Assembly (NCBI RefSeq): GCF_002902845.1
Contig: NZ_PPTF01000098.1
Location: forward strand, 80,507 to 144,506
Source of the DNA: Chromobacterium sinusclupearum
GTDB taxonomy: Bacteria; Pseudomonadota; Gammaproteobacteria; Burkholderiales; Chromobacteriaceae
Length of the DNA: 64,000 nucleotides
Direction: 5' to 3'
A program made the position numbers and the translations under genes. Below are positions 1-9,692 of this stretch, in pieces; the stretch's first letter is position 1; each line of letters begins with the position of its first letter. The notes beneath the pieces were generated by a model. That model was given only the letters and a program-made list of their open reading frames with translations, did not search any database and was not told the DNA's origin.

Positions 1-792
1 CGCCTTGATCGCCCGCTCCACCATGCCCTTGCCGATGATGGGCAGCTGGCTGGCGGTGGACGTCACCACCACGTCGTAGCGCGACAGCGATTCCGACAAC
101 TCGGCCAGGGTGATGGCGTTGCCGCCAAACTGCTCAGCCAGCCGCTGGCCGCGCTCCAGCGTGCGGTTGGCCACGGTGATACAGGACGGATTGCGCGCGG
201 CGAAGTGCGTGGCCACCAGCTCGATCATTTCCCCGGCGCCGACGAACAGCACGTTCAGCTCGCTCACCGAGGGGAAAATCTGCTCGGCCAGCTTGACCGC
301 CGCCGCCGACATCGACACCGAACTGGCCCCCACCGCGGTGCTGGAACGCACCTCCTTGGCCACCGCGAATGTGCGCTGGAACAGCCCATTCAACAGGGTG
401 CCCAGCGTGCCGGCGCTTTCCGCGCTGCGCACCGCGTCCTTCAGCTGGCCTAGAATCTGCGTCTCGCCCAGCACCATGGAATCCAGCCCGGACGCCACGC
501 GGAAAGCGTGGCGCGCCGCCTGGGAAGCCTCCAGCCGGTACAGATATGGCTCCACCTCGGCGCGGCTCAGCCCGTGAAACTGGCATAGCCAATCCAGCGC
601 GGCATGCGGGTCCGGGCTTAGGCAATAGATCTCGGTGCGATTGCAGGTGGAGACGATAGCCGCCTCCCGCGCGGCCTGCGAGGCCACCAGACTATCCAGG
701 GCGTGCGGCAGGGTTTCCGCCGGGAATGCCAGCTTCTCCCGTATCGACAACGGCGCGGTGTGGTGGTTGAGTCCGAGGGCAAGCAGATGCAT
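1..792 (-). CDS. hemA: glutamyl-tRNA reductase, 5' part (runs off window)
   Basis: Reduces glutamyl-tRNA to glutamate-1-semialdehyde, the first committed step of C5 tetrapyrrole synthesis in the cytoplasm. The minus strand read from the ATG at 792 stays open for 264 codons to the window edge, so the C-terminus is missing. It begins MHLLALGLNHHTAPLSIREK. It contains the catalytic-cysteine motif STCNRTEIY, the active-site loop GLDSMVLGETQILGQ and the NADPH-binding start LFVGAGEM, all diagnostic for HemA. No strong ribosome-binding site is visible before the ATG. The gene is transcribed away from the TonB receptor gene, with a 378-bp intergenic region between them. The identification is secure. 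Confidence 0.95.
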   Translation of the reverse strand, partial: MHLLALGLNHHTAPLSIREKLAFPAETLPHALDSLVASQAAREAAIVSTCNRTEIYCLSPDPHAALDWLCQFHGLSRAEVEPYLYRLEASQAARHAFRVASGLDSMVLGETQILGQLKDAVRSAESAGTLGTLLNGLFQRTFAVAKEVRSSTAVGASSVSMSAAAVKLAEQIFPSVSELNVLFVGAGEMIELVATHFAARNPSCITVANRTLERGQRLAEQFGGNAITLAELSESLSRYDVVVTSTASQLPIIGKGMVERAIKA

Positions 793-1170
793 GGGCGAAC
801 AATGCCGCAGACGAAAACAGGACATTTTAGCCTAACTGGGTCGCGCCGTCCCGCGCTTGCCCCTGGTCCTTGGCTTCCCTTCTGCAGTCACCTGCGAAAG
901 ATGACAAGAATGTTGCATCATCGAGACACGAGCTGGAAAATTCCCGCCTCAAACCATTAACAAAAAAACACAATTAATTTCATAGCCTTAACATTTCCCA
1001 CGCAGCCTCCATCCGGCCGCACCAACAGACAATGCCAAGTAAGTACCTTGCCTTTGCCTCTTTTCAATGCCATTTTCATCAATCGCCAATGATGTTGCGG
1101 CCACGAGACTGCAACGATACGCCCCGCGCTGACACGCTACGGGCGCCGTGATGACAAAGGAAGAGAAGAA
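793..1170. other. intergenic region between hemA and the TonB receptor
   Basis: This 378-bp divergent spacer must hold the promoters of hemA and of the receptor gene. I see no convincing gene, no clear Fur box and no confident -35/-10 pair. The segment around 955-985 is AT-rich and is the likeliest promoter area for the receptor. Confidence 0.4.
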
Positions 1171-3738
1171 ATGAAGGTCAAGATTCTGGCCCAGGCGATC
1201 GCCGCCATCGGCCTGCTGGGGAGCGGCTTCGCCCACGCCGCGGATGACTCCAACAATCAGCTGGAACGGGTGACGATTACCGGTTCCAACATCAAGCGCA
1301 GCATCAAGCAGGAAAAGGCCCTGCCGGTCACCATCCTGAAGACCGAAGACTTGGCCAAACAGGGTCTGACCACGGTGGAGCAGGTGGTCAACAGCATCGC
1401 CGCCAACCAATCCAGCCAGGGCTCATCCTATTCCGTAGGAGCCTCCACCGGCGGCGGCTCTTTCGCCAGCCTGCGCGGCCTCGGCAACCAATATACGCTG
1501 GTACTGCTGGATGGCCGCCGCATGGCCAACCAGGCTATCGACGGCACCTCGGCCGACCTGAACGCCATTCCACTGTCCGCCATCGACCGTGTGGAAGTAC
1601 TGCTGGACGGTGCCTCCGCCATCTATGGCACCGACGCCATCGGCGGCGTGATGAACTTCATCACCAAAAAGTCGCTAAAGGGCTTCAGCATTGGCGGCAG
1701 CTTCGCCAACCCACAACATGGTGGCGGAGATGAAAAACGCGTCAATGCATCCTATGGTATCGGCGATCTCGCGCAAGACGGCTTCAATGTCTACGGCGCG
1801 ATAGACTATCTAAAACACGATGCCATCATGGCTAGCCAACGTGATTTCTCCAACAAGATCACCGCAGACACTGGTAATAGTCCCAATGCCTGGCCTGGCA
1901 ATTATGTGGATGGCGTCACCAAAAAATGGAAAGCTACCAGCACCACTTGCCAGCCGCCATTCTCTCAGTCCGTCGGGGGCATCTGCAAAGAGTACTACTC
2001 GCTTTATCCGGCCTTGTCGCCGGAAGTCGAGCAGATTTCGGGCATTGTCCGTGGCACGAAACGCCTTGGTGATAACCATGAGCTTTCCTTGCAGTACACG
2101 CGCACGGAAACCATCACCACCTCTCAGAATGCTCCGCTGCCAACCGGCGGCGACATCACCAGAGCCAATGCAACCGACCCAACCAAGCGCGACTTACTGT
2201 ATGTACGGACCATTCCGCTAGGCAACCGGGAAACCGAGGCCAATTCGGTAACCCAGCGCTTGATGCTGAACCTGGAAGGCCTGGTTGCCGGCTGGGACTA
2301 CCGCGCGGGCATTGGCCGCTCGGAGAACTTGGTCAAGGAAAACCTGAATTCCGGCTATGTCAGCAAAGCCAGGATGCAAGCGGCCGTGGATAGCGGCGCG
2401 CTGAATCCTTTCGACACCAGCGGCAACAATCTGGCCGCCTGGAGATCAGTCGGCATCACCGGCCAAACCAAGGAAGCTAAATCGACCATAGACTTGGCGG
2501 ACGCCAAAATCAGCCGCGAATTGTTTGCGCTGCCGGCAGGCATGGTGGGCGTGGCACTTGGTGCGGAAGCCCGTCATGAAAGCCTAAGCACTGTCTATAA
2601 CAAGGCCGTTACCCGTGATGCATTAAGCACAGGCCAAAACAAGACCGAAGATTCGATGGGCAGTCGTTCCGCCTACGCCATCTTCGGCGAGGCAGAAATC
2701 CCAGTCTTGAAAAATCTGGAACTGCAGCTGGCGACACGTTACGACCACTATAGCGACACCGAAAGTTCGCTCAATCCCAAGGTGGCATTCAAATTCCAAC
2801 CAGATCCAAAGGTGATGTTCAGAGGTTCCGCCAGCAAGGGATTCCGCGCACCGTCGCTGTATGACATCTACCGTCCGAACCAGCTGCAGCTTACCGGCAC
2901 CAAGTTTGTCGATTACGCAACGTGTCCGGATGGCCAAAATCCGCTCCCCGGTACCGATGGAACCGGTTGCAGCAAGATGCAACGCGACAAGCGGGTAGGC
3001 GGCAGCAAGAATCTGCAACCGGAAAAATCGTCCTCCCTGTCGTTCGGCATGGTCATTGAACCGACCAAGGATTTCACTGCCAGCGCCGACCTATGGTGGA
3101 CCATGATCAAGGACCAAATCAGCATCTTGGATGAAACCTTGATCATCAACGATCCGGTCAAATACGCCAATCGCTATGTCCGCGATGCCAACGGCAACTA
3201 TCAGTACATGATTGACGACATTTCCAACCTGGGCAACATCAGCGCCTCCGGCGTAGATCTGCGCCTGAATTGGACACTGCCGAAGACTTCATTTGGCACT
3301 TTTGTCGCCACCCTAGACGGCACCTATCTGGCTAAATTCTCATACCAGAATGAGAAAGGCGGCGATTACACCAACACCGCGGGTCAATATGTCGATGCCG
3401 GGCCTAACTTCCGCTGGCAGCACAATCTAACGCTGAACTGGATGTACGGTCCGTGGAGCGCCATCGTGTCTCAAAACTACAAGTCTGGTTATACCGACCA
3501 GAATGCGACACCGAACTCCGCAGGCAGCAACCACATGGTCAAACCTTACTCCACCTGGAATCTCTCGGCCTCCTATGCGTGGACCAAGCAGCTGACCGTG
3601 ACCGCTGGCGTGAAGAACCTGTTTGACCAAGAGCCGCCTTATTCCAACCAGCAGCGCATGACTCAACAGAACTACGACCCGCGCTTTACCGATCCCACTG
3701 GCCGCAGCTTCTTCCTGAAGGGTTCATACAAGATGTAA
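1171..3738 (+). CDS. TonB-dependent outer-membrane receptor
   Basis: Outer-membrane gated transporter, 855 residues. A signal peptide of about 23 residues ends in GFAHA|ADD. The plug domain follows, with the typical stretches LRGLGNQYTLVLLDGRR and IDRVEVLLDGASAIYGTDAIGGV, then a long beta-barrel with the usual YxxxSxxKGFRAPSLYDIYRP segment. A TonB box is not obvious; the mature N-terminus ERVTITGSNIKR resembles receptors of the Oar/ligand-gated type often annotated for peptide, vitamin or carbohydrate uptake. The final residue is methionine rather than the usual aromatic residue. The start is supported by AAGGAAGAG just upstream. A strong terminator follows. The substrate cannot be told from sequence, and it is a stand-alone gene. 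Confidence 0.9.
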   Translation: MKVKILAQAIAAIGLLGSGFAHAADDSNNQLERVTITGSNIKRSIKQEKALPVTILKTEDLAKQGLTTVEQVVNSIAANQSSQGSSYSVGASTGGGSFASLRGLGNQYTLVLLDGRRMANQAIDGTSADLNAIPLSAIDRVEVLLDGASAIYGTDAIGGVMNFITKKSLKGFSIGGSFANPQHGGGDEKRVNASYGIGDLAQDGFNVYGAIDYLKHDAIMASQRDFSNKITADTGNSPNAWPGNYVDGVTKKWKATSTTCQPPFSQSVGGICKEYYSLYPALSPEVEQISGIVRGTKRLGDNHELSLQYTRTETITTSQNAPLPTGGDITRANATDPTKRDLLYVRTIPLGNRETEANSVTQRLMLNLEGLVAGWDYRAGIGRSENLVKENLNSGYVSKARMQAAVDSGALNPFDTSGNNLAAWRSVGITGQTKEAKSTIDLADAKISRELFALPAGMVGVALGAEARHESLSTVYNKAVTRDALSTGQNKTEDSMGSRSAYAIFGEAEIPVLKNLELQLATRYDHYSDTESSLNPKVAFKFQPDPKVMFRGSASKGFRAPSLYDIYRPNQLQLTGTKFVDYATCPDGQNPLPGTDGTGCSKMQRDKRVGGSKNLQPEKSSSLSFGMVIEPTKDFTASADLWWTMIKDQISILDETLIINDPVKYANRYVRDANGNYQYMIDDISNLGNISASGVDLRLNWTLPKTSFGTFVATLDGTYLAKFSYQNEKGGDYTNTAGQYVDAGPNFRWQHNLTLNWMYGPWSAIVSQNYKSGYTDQNATPNSAGSNHMVKPYSTWNLSASYAWTKQLTVTAGVKNLFDQEPPYSNQQRMTQQNYDPRFTDPTGRSFFLKGSYKM

Positions 3739-3764
3739 TCAGTCTAAGCCTGGCAGACATGACA

Positions 3765-3799
3765 ACGGACAAGCCGCCCACACGGCTTGTCCGTTTTTA
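3765..3799 (+). terminator. Rho-independent terminator after the TonB receptor
   Basis: Perfect 12-bp stem, ACGGACAAGCCG at 3765-3776 pairing with 3783-3794, with a 6-nt loop and a T-run directly after it. Confidence 0.9.
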
Positions 3800-3824
3800 T
3801 TTGCCAACCGGCAGCAAGCTATGA

Positions 3825-4286
3825 CTACCCCTCCCGCCGCATATCCACATGCAGTATCCCGCCATCGTCGTACGGCTCAGACACCGGGGCGAAGCCGAAA
3901 CTGGCGTATAGCGCGCTGGCATCGCACTGCGCCGACAGCATGATGGGCTGGCCGGCAAAGTGGATTTGACACTGCGCCACCGCCTGCGCCATCAGCGCCT
4001 TGCCCAGCCCCCTGCCGCGCGCCTCCGGCGCCACCACCACCCGGCCGATGGCCGCCGCGGCCGGGTATTTCTCGCCCGGCGCAATCAAGCGCGCGTAAGC
4101 CACCAGATTGCCGGCCTCATCGCGGCCGGACAGGTGCAGGCAGTGGATGTCCACGCCGTCCACATCGCCGTAGATGGACTGCTGCTCCACCACGAACACC
4201 TGGTCGCGCAATTGCAGCACTTGATAAAGCGCCAAGGGGGTAAAGCCGTCAAAACCGTGGCAATGCCACGCTATCCTGTTTGCCAT
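3825..4286 (-). CDS. elaA: ElaA-type GNAT N-acetyltransferase
   Basis: A 153-residue GCN5-related acetyltransferase of the ElaA family. The N-terminus WHCHGFDGFTPLALYQVLQLR, then LRDQVFVVEQQ, and the acetyl-CoA loop VVVAPEARGRGLGKALM are the family marks. Known GNAT enzymes move acetyl from acetyl-CoA to an amine; the substrate of ElaA is not established. The ATG at 4286 has GGGAGGG eight bases upstream and was preferred to the much longer open frame, whose extra 5' part lies antisense to parC. The gene diverges from parC across about 100 bp. Confidence 0.85.
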   Translation of the reverse strand: MANRIAWHCHGFDGFTPLALYQVLQLRDQVFVVEQQSIYGDVDGVDIHCLHLSGRDEAGNLVAYARLIAPGEKYPAAAAIGRVVVAPEARGRGLGKALMAQAVAQCQIHFAGQPIMLSAQCDASALYASFGFAPVSEPYDDGGILHVDMRREG

Positions 4287-4385
4287 AGTAGAATCCCTCC
4301 CATTCCTGACACAGCCGTCTGCGATGCTATAGCATGCACGCTGACGCCGTGCCTCAATCCAGATCAAGACGATAGCATTTAATAT

Positions 4386-6737
4386 ATGAGCGACCACGAC
4401 CTCTTCGACCCGCCGGCGCCGGCCGGCGACCTCACGCCGCCGCCTCCGGCCGCGCCGGACGCCATCAGCGGCGACTGGATTCCGCTGGACCTGTACGCGG
4501 AGCGCGCCTATCTGGAATACGCGATGAGCGTGGTCAAGGGCCGGGCGCTGCCGGAAGTGGCGGACGGCCAGAAGCCGGTGCAGCGCCGCATCCTGTACGC
4601 CATGCGCGACATGGGCCTGGCCCACGGCGCCAAGCCGGTGAAGTCGGCTCGCGTGGTCGGTGAAATCCTCGGTAAATACCACCCGCACGGCGACAGCTCG
4701 GCCTATGAGGCGCTGGTGCGCATGGCGCAGGATTTCACGCTGCGCTACCCGCTGATCGACGGCCAAGGCAACTTCGGTAGCCGCGACGGCGACGGCGCGG
4801 CTGCCATGCGTTACACCGAGGCGCGGCTGACGCCCATCGCGGAACTGCTGCTGTCTGAAATCGACATGGGCACGGTGGATTTCGTTCCCAATTACGACGG
4901 CGCCTTCGACGAACCGTCGCTGCTGCCGGCCCGCCTGCCCATGGTGCTGCTGAACGGCGCCTCCGGCATCGCCGTGGGCCTGGCCACGGAAATCCCGCCG
5001 CACAATCTGACCGAAGTGGCCGGCGCCTGCGTGGCGCTGCTGGACAATCCGTCGCTGGAAACCGCCGATCTGATGCAATACATCCCCGGCCCGGACTTCC
5101 CCGGCGGCGGCCAGATCATCACCCCGGCGGCGGACATCCAGTCCGCCTATGAAACCGGCCGCGGCAGCGTGCGCGTGCGCGCCAAATGGGAAATCGACAA
5201 GTTGGCGCGCGGCCAGTGGCGCGCCATCGTCACCGAACTGCCGCCCGGCTCCAGCGCGCAAAAAGTGCTGGCGGAGATTGAGGAAGCCACCAATCCCAAG
5301 CTCAAGGCCGGCAAGAAGCAGCTGTCGCAGGATCAGCAAAACCTGAAGAAGCTGATGCTGGACCTACTGGACCGCGTGCGCGACGAATCCGACAGCGAAA
5401 ACCCGGTGCGCCTGGTGTTCGAACCCAAGTCCAGCCGCCAGGACCCGGACGAGTTCATGAACATCCTGCTGGCGCAGACCAGCCTGGAAGGCAACGCCTC
5501 GCTGAACCTGGTGATGATAGGCCTGGACGGCCGTCCGGCGCAGAAAGGCCTGAAGTCCATTCTGACCGAGTGGATAGACTTCCGCCGCACCACCGTCACC
5601 CGCCGCCTGGCGCACCGCCTGTCCCAGGTGGACAAGCGCATCCACATCCTGGAAGGCCGGATGATCGCCTTCATCCATATCGATGAAGTGATCCGCGTCA
5701 TCCGCGAATCGGACGAGCCCAAGCCGGACTTGATCAAGGCCTTCGGCCTGACCGAAGTCCAGGCCGAGGACATCCTGGAAATCCGCCTGCGCCAACTGGC
5801 GCGGCTTGAAGGGTTCAAGCTGGAGAAGGAGCTGTCCGACCTGCGCGAAGAGCGCGAAGGCCTGCGCCACATCCTGGACACGCCGGACGCGCTGACCCGC
5901 CTCATCCGCGAGGAAATCCAGGCCGATGCCGCCAAGTACGGCGACAAGCGCCGCAGCGAGATCAAGGCCGCCGAGCGCGCGGTGCTGACGCAAACCACCG
6001 CCGACGAGCCGGTGACGCTGATCCTGTCGCAAAAAGGCTGGATCCGCGCCCGCGTCGGCCACAACCTGGAGCTGGAAACGCTGAGCTTCAAGGACGGCGA
6101 CGCGCTGGCGGCCGTGGTGGAAACCCGCACCGTGTGGTCCGCCATCGTGCTGGACAATAACGGCCGCGCCTACACCATCGACCCGGCCACGGTGCCGACC
6201 GGCCGCGGCGACGGCGTGCCGGTGGCGTCGCTGGTGGATCTGCAGGACGGCGCCAAGCCGGCGCAGCTGATCTCCGGCCGCGATAGCGACCGCTTCGTGG
6301 TGGCCGGCAGCGGCGGCTACGGCTTCATCGCCAAGATCAGCGACATGGCCGGCCGGGTCAAAGCCGGCAAGGCCTTCATCACCCTGGACGCCGGCGAGAC
6401 GGTGCTGGCGCCGGTGCCGCTGCCGGCCGCGCCGCTGGAGCAGCTGCAACTGGTGGCGGCCAGCGACAGCGGCCGCCTGCTGGCCTTCCCGGCGACAGAG
6501 CTGAAAGAGCTGGCCAAGGGCCGCGGCCTGATGCTGCTGGCGCTGGACGACGGCGCGCGCATGACCGCCATCGGCCTGGTGGCCGGCGACAAGGCGCTGC
6601 TGTCCACCACCTCCGTCCGCGGCAAGGTGGCGGATGAAAAGCTGGCGCTGGAAGAGTTTGTCGGCAAGCGCGCCAAGAAGGGCAAGCTGATGCCGAAGAA
6701 ATGGCTGATCAGCGCCATCCGCGAGCTGCCGATGTGA
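4386..6737 (+). CDS. parC: DNA topoisomerase IV subunit A
   Basis: ATP-dependent type IIA topoisomerase subunit that unlinks daughter chromosomes, 783 residues. The N-terminal breakage-reunion domain has DGQKPVQRRILYAM, the quinolone-region motif HPHGDSSAYEAL (serine and glutamate both present, as in sensitive enzymes) and the catalytic tyrosine at about residue 143 (AAMRYTEARL). The C-terminal third is the degenerate beta-pinwheel. ParC is preferred over GyrA because no GyrA box (QRRGGKG) is present in the C-terminal domain. The proline-rich first 30 residues precede the conserved start. Its stop overlaps the start of the sensor kinase (TGATG), so the three genes parC-pilS-pilR are probably co-transcribed. 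Confidence 0.93.
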   Translation: MSDHDLFDPPAPAGDLTPPPPAAPDAISGDWIPLDLYAERAYLEYAMSVVKGRALPEVADGQKPVQRRILYAMRDMGLAHGAKPVKSARVVGEILGKYHPHGDSSAYEALVRMAQDFTLRYPLIDGQGNFGSRDGDGAAAMRYTEARLTPIAELLLSEIDMGTVDFVPNYDGAFDEPSLLPARLPMVLLNGASGIAVGLATEIPPHNLTEVAGACVALLDNPSLETADLMQYIPGPDFPGGGQIITPAADIQSAYETGRGSVRVRAKWEIDKLARGQWRAIVTELPPGSSAQKVLAEIEEATNPKLKAGKKQLSQDQQNLKKLMLDLLDRVRDESDSENPVRLVFEPKSSRQDPDEFMNILLAQTSLEGNASLNLVMIGLDGRPAQKGLKSILTEWIDFRRTTVTRRLAHRLSQVDKRIHILEGRMIAFIHIDEVIRVIRESDEPKPDLIKAFGLTEVQAEDILEIRLRQLARLEGFKLEKELSDLREEREGLRHILDTPDALTRLIREEIQADAAKYGDKRRSEIKAAERAVLTQTTADEPVTLILSQKGWIRARVGHNLELETLSFKDGDALAAVVETRTVWSAIVLDNNGRAYTIDPATVPTGRGDGVPVASLVDLQDGAKPAQLISGRDSDRFVVAGSGGYGFIAKISDMAGRVKAGKAFITLDAGETVLAPVPLPAAPLEQLQLVAASDSGRLLAFPATELKELAKGRGLMLLALDDGARMTAIGLVAGDKALLSTTSVRGKVADEKLALEEFVGKRAKKGKLMPKKWLISAIRELPM

Positions 6738-8293
6738 TGAAACTGACAGCCCAGCCGCAAGCCCTGTCGCCGCGCGCCGCCTTGTTGTTCGTCAACGGCT
6801 TCCGCGCGCTGCTGCTGCTGGTGCTGTTCTCGCTGTCGCTGATCAACGGCGACAGCGGCCAAGCGCTGATCGAAGGCGGGCCGCATTTCTACCTGTGGAG
6901 CAGCGTCTACCTGCTGCTGATCGCCATCTGGTACCTGCTGCGCGAAGGCAGCCTGGGCGACACGCTGCAACTGACGTTGGCCATCGCCGCCGACATCGCC
7001 ATGATGGTGTGGCTGATGGCGATGAACGATGGCGTACGCGGCGGCTTCGGCCTCTTGCTGCTGCCCTATCTTGCCGCCGCCGGCTTGCTGTCCACCGGCC
7101 GCTACGCGCTGTTCTACGCCTCCATCGCCACGCTGATGCTGCTGAGCTACGCCGGTTTCGAGAGGCTGCTGGGCAATGCCAGCCAGGCGGACCTGTCGTT
7201 CAGCGCGCTGCTGTCCGCCGCCGGCTTCATCACCGCCATCGCCACCTGGCAGCTGGGCCGGCTGGCCCGCGCCTCGGAAGCGCTGGCGGCGCAGCGCGGC
7301 GGCGAAATCGCCAACCTCAACCACCTGAACGAACTGATCCTGCAAAGCCAGCGCGACGCGGTTGCGGTGCTGGACGAAGCGGGCCATCTGCACCAGTTCA
7401 ACCGGCAGGCGGAACGCTATTTCAGCCAGCTGCAGCGCGGCCAGTTGATGCCGGAACTGCTGCCGCTGGTGCAGCGTTGGCGGGACAACGGCTACCCGGC
7501 CCTGTCCACCTTTGTTCAACACAATGTGCGCGGCCGCCAGCTGGTGGGCCGGCTGGTGCCGGTGCCGGTGCCGGAAGGCCAGCTGCGCGGCGTGGTGCTG
7601 TTCATGCGCGACATGGCGGACATGGCGGAGGAGGCCAAGCGAGTCAAACTGGCCGCGCTGGGCCGCCTCACCGCCAACATCGCCCACGAAATCCGCAACC
7701 CGCTGTCCGCCATCAGCCACGCCAGCGACTTGCTGGCGGAAGACGAAACCGATCCGGCGCGGCAGCGGCTGCTGCGCATCGTCCAGGACAACGCCCGCCG
7801 CATCAACGGCATGGTGGAAGACGTGCTGACGCTGGGCCGGCGCGACCGCGTCAAGACCGAAACCATCGATCTGCCATCGTTCATCGCCCAGCTGCTGGAG
7901 CAATTTGCGCTGGTGCAGCCGCAATCGGCCGGCGCCATCGTCTGCCAGCTGCCGGACCATTGCAAACTGGCATTCGACCGCGGCCACCTGGCCCAGGTGC
8001 TGAGCAACCTGCTGGCCAATGCCTGGCGCCATGGCAGCCAGGGCCGCGGCTCGGTGCGGCTGGAAGCCGGCACGGCGGAACACCACCTGATCCTGCGCGT
8101 GATCGACGATGGCCCCGGCGTGCCGGAGGCCGAGCAATCCCGCCTGTTCGAACCCTTTTTCACCACGGAAAGCGCCGGCAGCGGCCTGGGGCTGTACATC
8201 GCGCGCGAGCTGGCCGAAGCCAACGACGCGCGCCTGGAGTACACCCCGCCCGGCGGCGTGTTCCGGCTGATCTGTCGGCTAGCCCATGACTAA
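6737..8293 (+). CDS. pilS: PilS-like membrane sensor histidine kinase
   Basis: A 518-residue two-component sensor. The first 180 residues hold about six membrane helices, followed by a short PAS-like segment (DAVAVLDEAGHLHQFNRQAERYF), a HisKA dimerisation domain with the phospho-acceptor H317 in ANIAHEIRNPLSAISH, and a HATPase_c domain with N box (NLLANAWRHG) and G boxes (DDGPGVP, GSGLGLYIARELAEAN). Six N-terminal helices plus a PAS domain, next to an NtrC-class regulator, is the PilS architecture known to control type IV pilin expression. The start ATG overlaps the parC stop; the end overlaps the regulator gene by 8 bp. The pilus role is inferred from family and context. Confidence 0.83.
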   Translation: MKLTAQPQALSPRAALLFVNGFRALLLLVLFSLSLINGDSGQALIEGGPHFYLWSSVYLLLIAIWYLLREGSLGDTLQLTLAIAADIAMMVWLMAMNDGVRGGFGLLLLPYLAAAGLLSTGRYALFYASIATLMLLSYAGFERLLGNASQADLSFSALLSAAGFITAIATWQLGRLARASEALAAQRGGEIANLNHLNELILQSQRDAVAVLDEAGHLHQFNRQAERYFSQLQRGQLMPELLPLVQRWRDNGYPALSTFVQHNVRGRQLVGRLVPVPVPEGQLRGVVLFMRDMADMAEEAKRVKLAALGRLTANIAHEIRNPLSAISHASDLLAEDETDPARQRLLRIVQDNARRINGMVEDVLTLGRRDRVKTETIDLPSFIAQLLEQFALVQPQSAGAIVCQLPDHCKLAFDRGHLAQVLSNLLANAWRHGSQGRGSVRLEAGTAEHHLILRVIDDGPGVPEAEQSRLFEPFFTTESAGSGLGLYIARELAEANDARLEYTPPGGVFRLICRLAHD

Positions 8294-9608
8294 GACACCC
8301 TTGCGCGTATTGATCGTCGACGACGAACCGGACATCCGCGAACTGCTGGAACTGACCCTGCTGAAAATGGGGCTGACACCGGTCTGCGCCGGCAGCGTGG
8401 CTCAGGCCAAAACGGCGCTGGCGGCCGGCCGTTTCGACCTGGCGCTGACCGATATGCGGTTGCCGGACGGCGAAGGCCTGGAGGTGGTGCGCCATATCGG
8501 CGAAGCCGGACTGGACCTGCCGGTGGCGGTGATCACCGCCTATGGCAGCGCCGACAACGCGGTGCAGGCGATGAAGGCCGGCGCCTTCGACTACCTGCAA
8601 AAACCGGTCAGCCTGGCCCAGCTGCGCAGCCTGGTCAAATCGGCGCTGAAAGTGGAAACGCCGTCCGCCAAACCCACCCAGCAGCAACGGCTGCTGGGCG
8701 AATCGCCGGCCATCCAGGACGTTCTGCGGCTGGTGGACAAGCTGTCGCGCAGCCAGGCCGCGGTGTATATCAGCGGCGAATCCGGCACCGGCAAGGAGCA
8801 AGCGGCGCGGCTGATCCATGAGCAAGGCCCGCGCGCCGGCAAACCGTTTGTCGCCGTCAACTGCGGCGCCATTCCGGAAAACCTGATGGAAAGCGAGTTC
8901 TTCGGCTACCGCAAGGGCGCGTTCACCGGCGCCGACGCCGACCGCGACGGCTTCTTCCAGCAGGCGCAGGGCGGCACGCTGTTTCTGGACGAAGTGGCCG
9001 ACCTGCCGCTGGCCATGCAGGTCAAACTGCTGCGCGCCATCCAGGAGCGGGCCGTGCGCAAGCTGGGCAGCGCGCAGGAGGAGATGATGGACGTGCGCAT
9101 CATCTGCGCCACCCATCAGGACCTGGCGGCCAAAGTGGAAGACGGCGGCTTCCGCCAGGACTTGTACTACCGCCTAAATGTGCTGCCGCTGCGCATGCCG
9201 CCGCTGCGCGAGCTGCGCGAGGACATTCCGCTGTTTGCCGAACGGCTGCTGCAGCGCTTCGCCAGCCACGGCCCCACGCCGCAACTGAGCGCAGACGCGC
9301 GCCAGGCGCTGCAGGACTACGCCTATCCCGGCAACTTCCGCGAGCTGGAAAACATCCTGGAACGCGCCGTCGCCCTGGCCGCCGGCCCCGCCCTGTCCCG
9401 CGACGACCTGCAACTGACCCCCTGCGCCGAATACAGCCCGGAACCGGGCAGCGACGAACCGCTGCAAGACTATCTGGACCGCGTGGAGCGCGAAGCCATC
9501 GTCAAGGCACTGGAAGCCACCCGCTACAACCGCACCCAGGCCGCCAAGCGGCTGGGAGTGACATTCCGTTCGCTGCGCTATCGGATGGAACGGCTGGGGG
9601 TGAAGTAA
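8286..9608 (+). CDS. pilR: PilR-like sigma-54-dependent response regulator
   Basis: NtrC-family activator of 440 residues. The receiver domain has its phospho-acceptor D56 (LTDMRLPDGEGL) and the K in QKPVS. The AAA+ domain has Walker A GESGTGKE and the sigma-54 contact loop GAFTGA at residues 211-216, then the usual FLDEVADLPLAMQVKLLRA. The C-terminal Fis-type helix-turn-helix is YNRTQAAKRLGVTFRSLRYR. It would bind upstream of sigma-54 promoters, classically pilA, and drive open-complex formation. Translationally coupled to the kinase. Convergent with the oxygenase genes of the peptide cluster, leaving only 84 bp between them. Confidence 0.87.
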   Translation: MTKTPLRVLIVDDEPDIRELLELTLLKMGLTPVCAGSVAQAKTALAAGRFDLALTDMRLPDGEGLEVVRHIGEAGLDLPVAVITAYGSADNAVQAMKAGAFDYLQKPVSLAQLRSLVKSALKVETPSAKPTQQQRLLGESPAIQDVLRLVDKLSRSQAAVYISGESGTGKEQAARLIHEQGPRAGKPFVAVNCGAIPENLMESEFFGYRKGAFTGADADRDGFFQQAQGGTLFLDEVADLPLAMQVKLLRAIQERAVRKLGSAQEEMMDVRIICATHQDLAAKVEDGGFRQDLYYRLNVLPLRMPPLRELREDIPLFAERLLQRFASHGPTPQLSADARQALQDYAYPGNFRELENILERAVALAAGPALSRDDLQLTPCAEYSPEPGSDEPLQDYLDRVEREAIVKALEATRYNRTQAAKRLGVTFRSLRYRMERLGVK

Positions 9609-9692
9609 ACCCCGCGCAAATCAGTTCCTCAGCCGACTTGCGCCTACGTAAAAGCACGCGCACATGACAGCAGCCACTTATAGCCTTCAACT

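Noticed and set aside
4287..5339. Long minus-strand frame extending the ElaA gene to 504 residues
   Set aside because: The extra part is antisense to parC, is rich in His/Arg/Gly as GC-rich shadow frames are, and the ATG at 4286 has a good ribosome-binding site.
6317..8137. 606-residue minus-strand open frame opposite pilS
   Set aside because: Gln/His/Ala-rich shadow of pilS with no recognisable domain.
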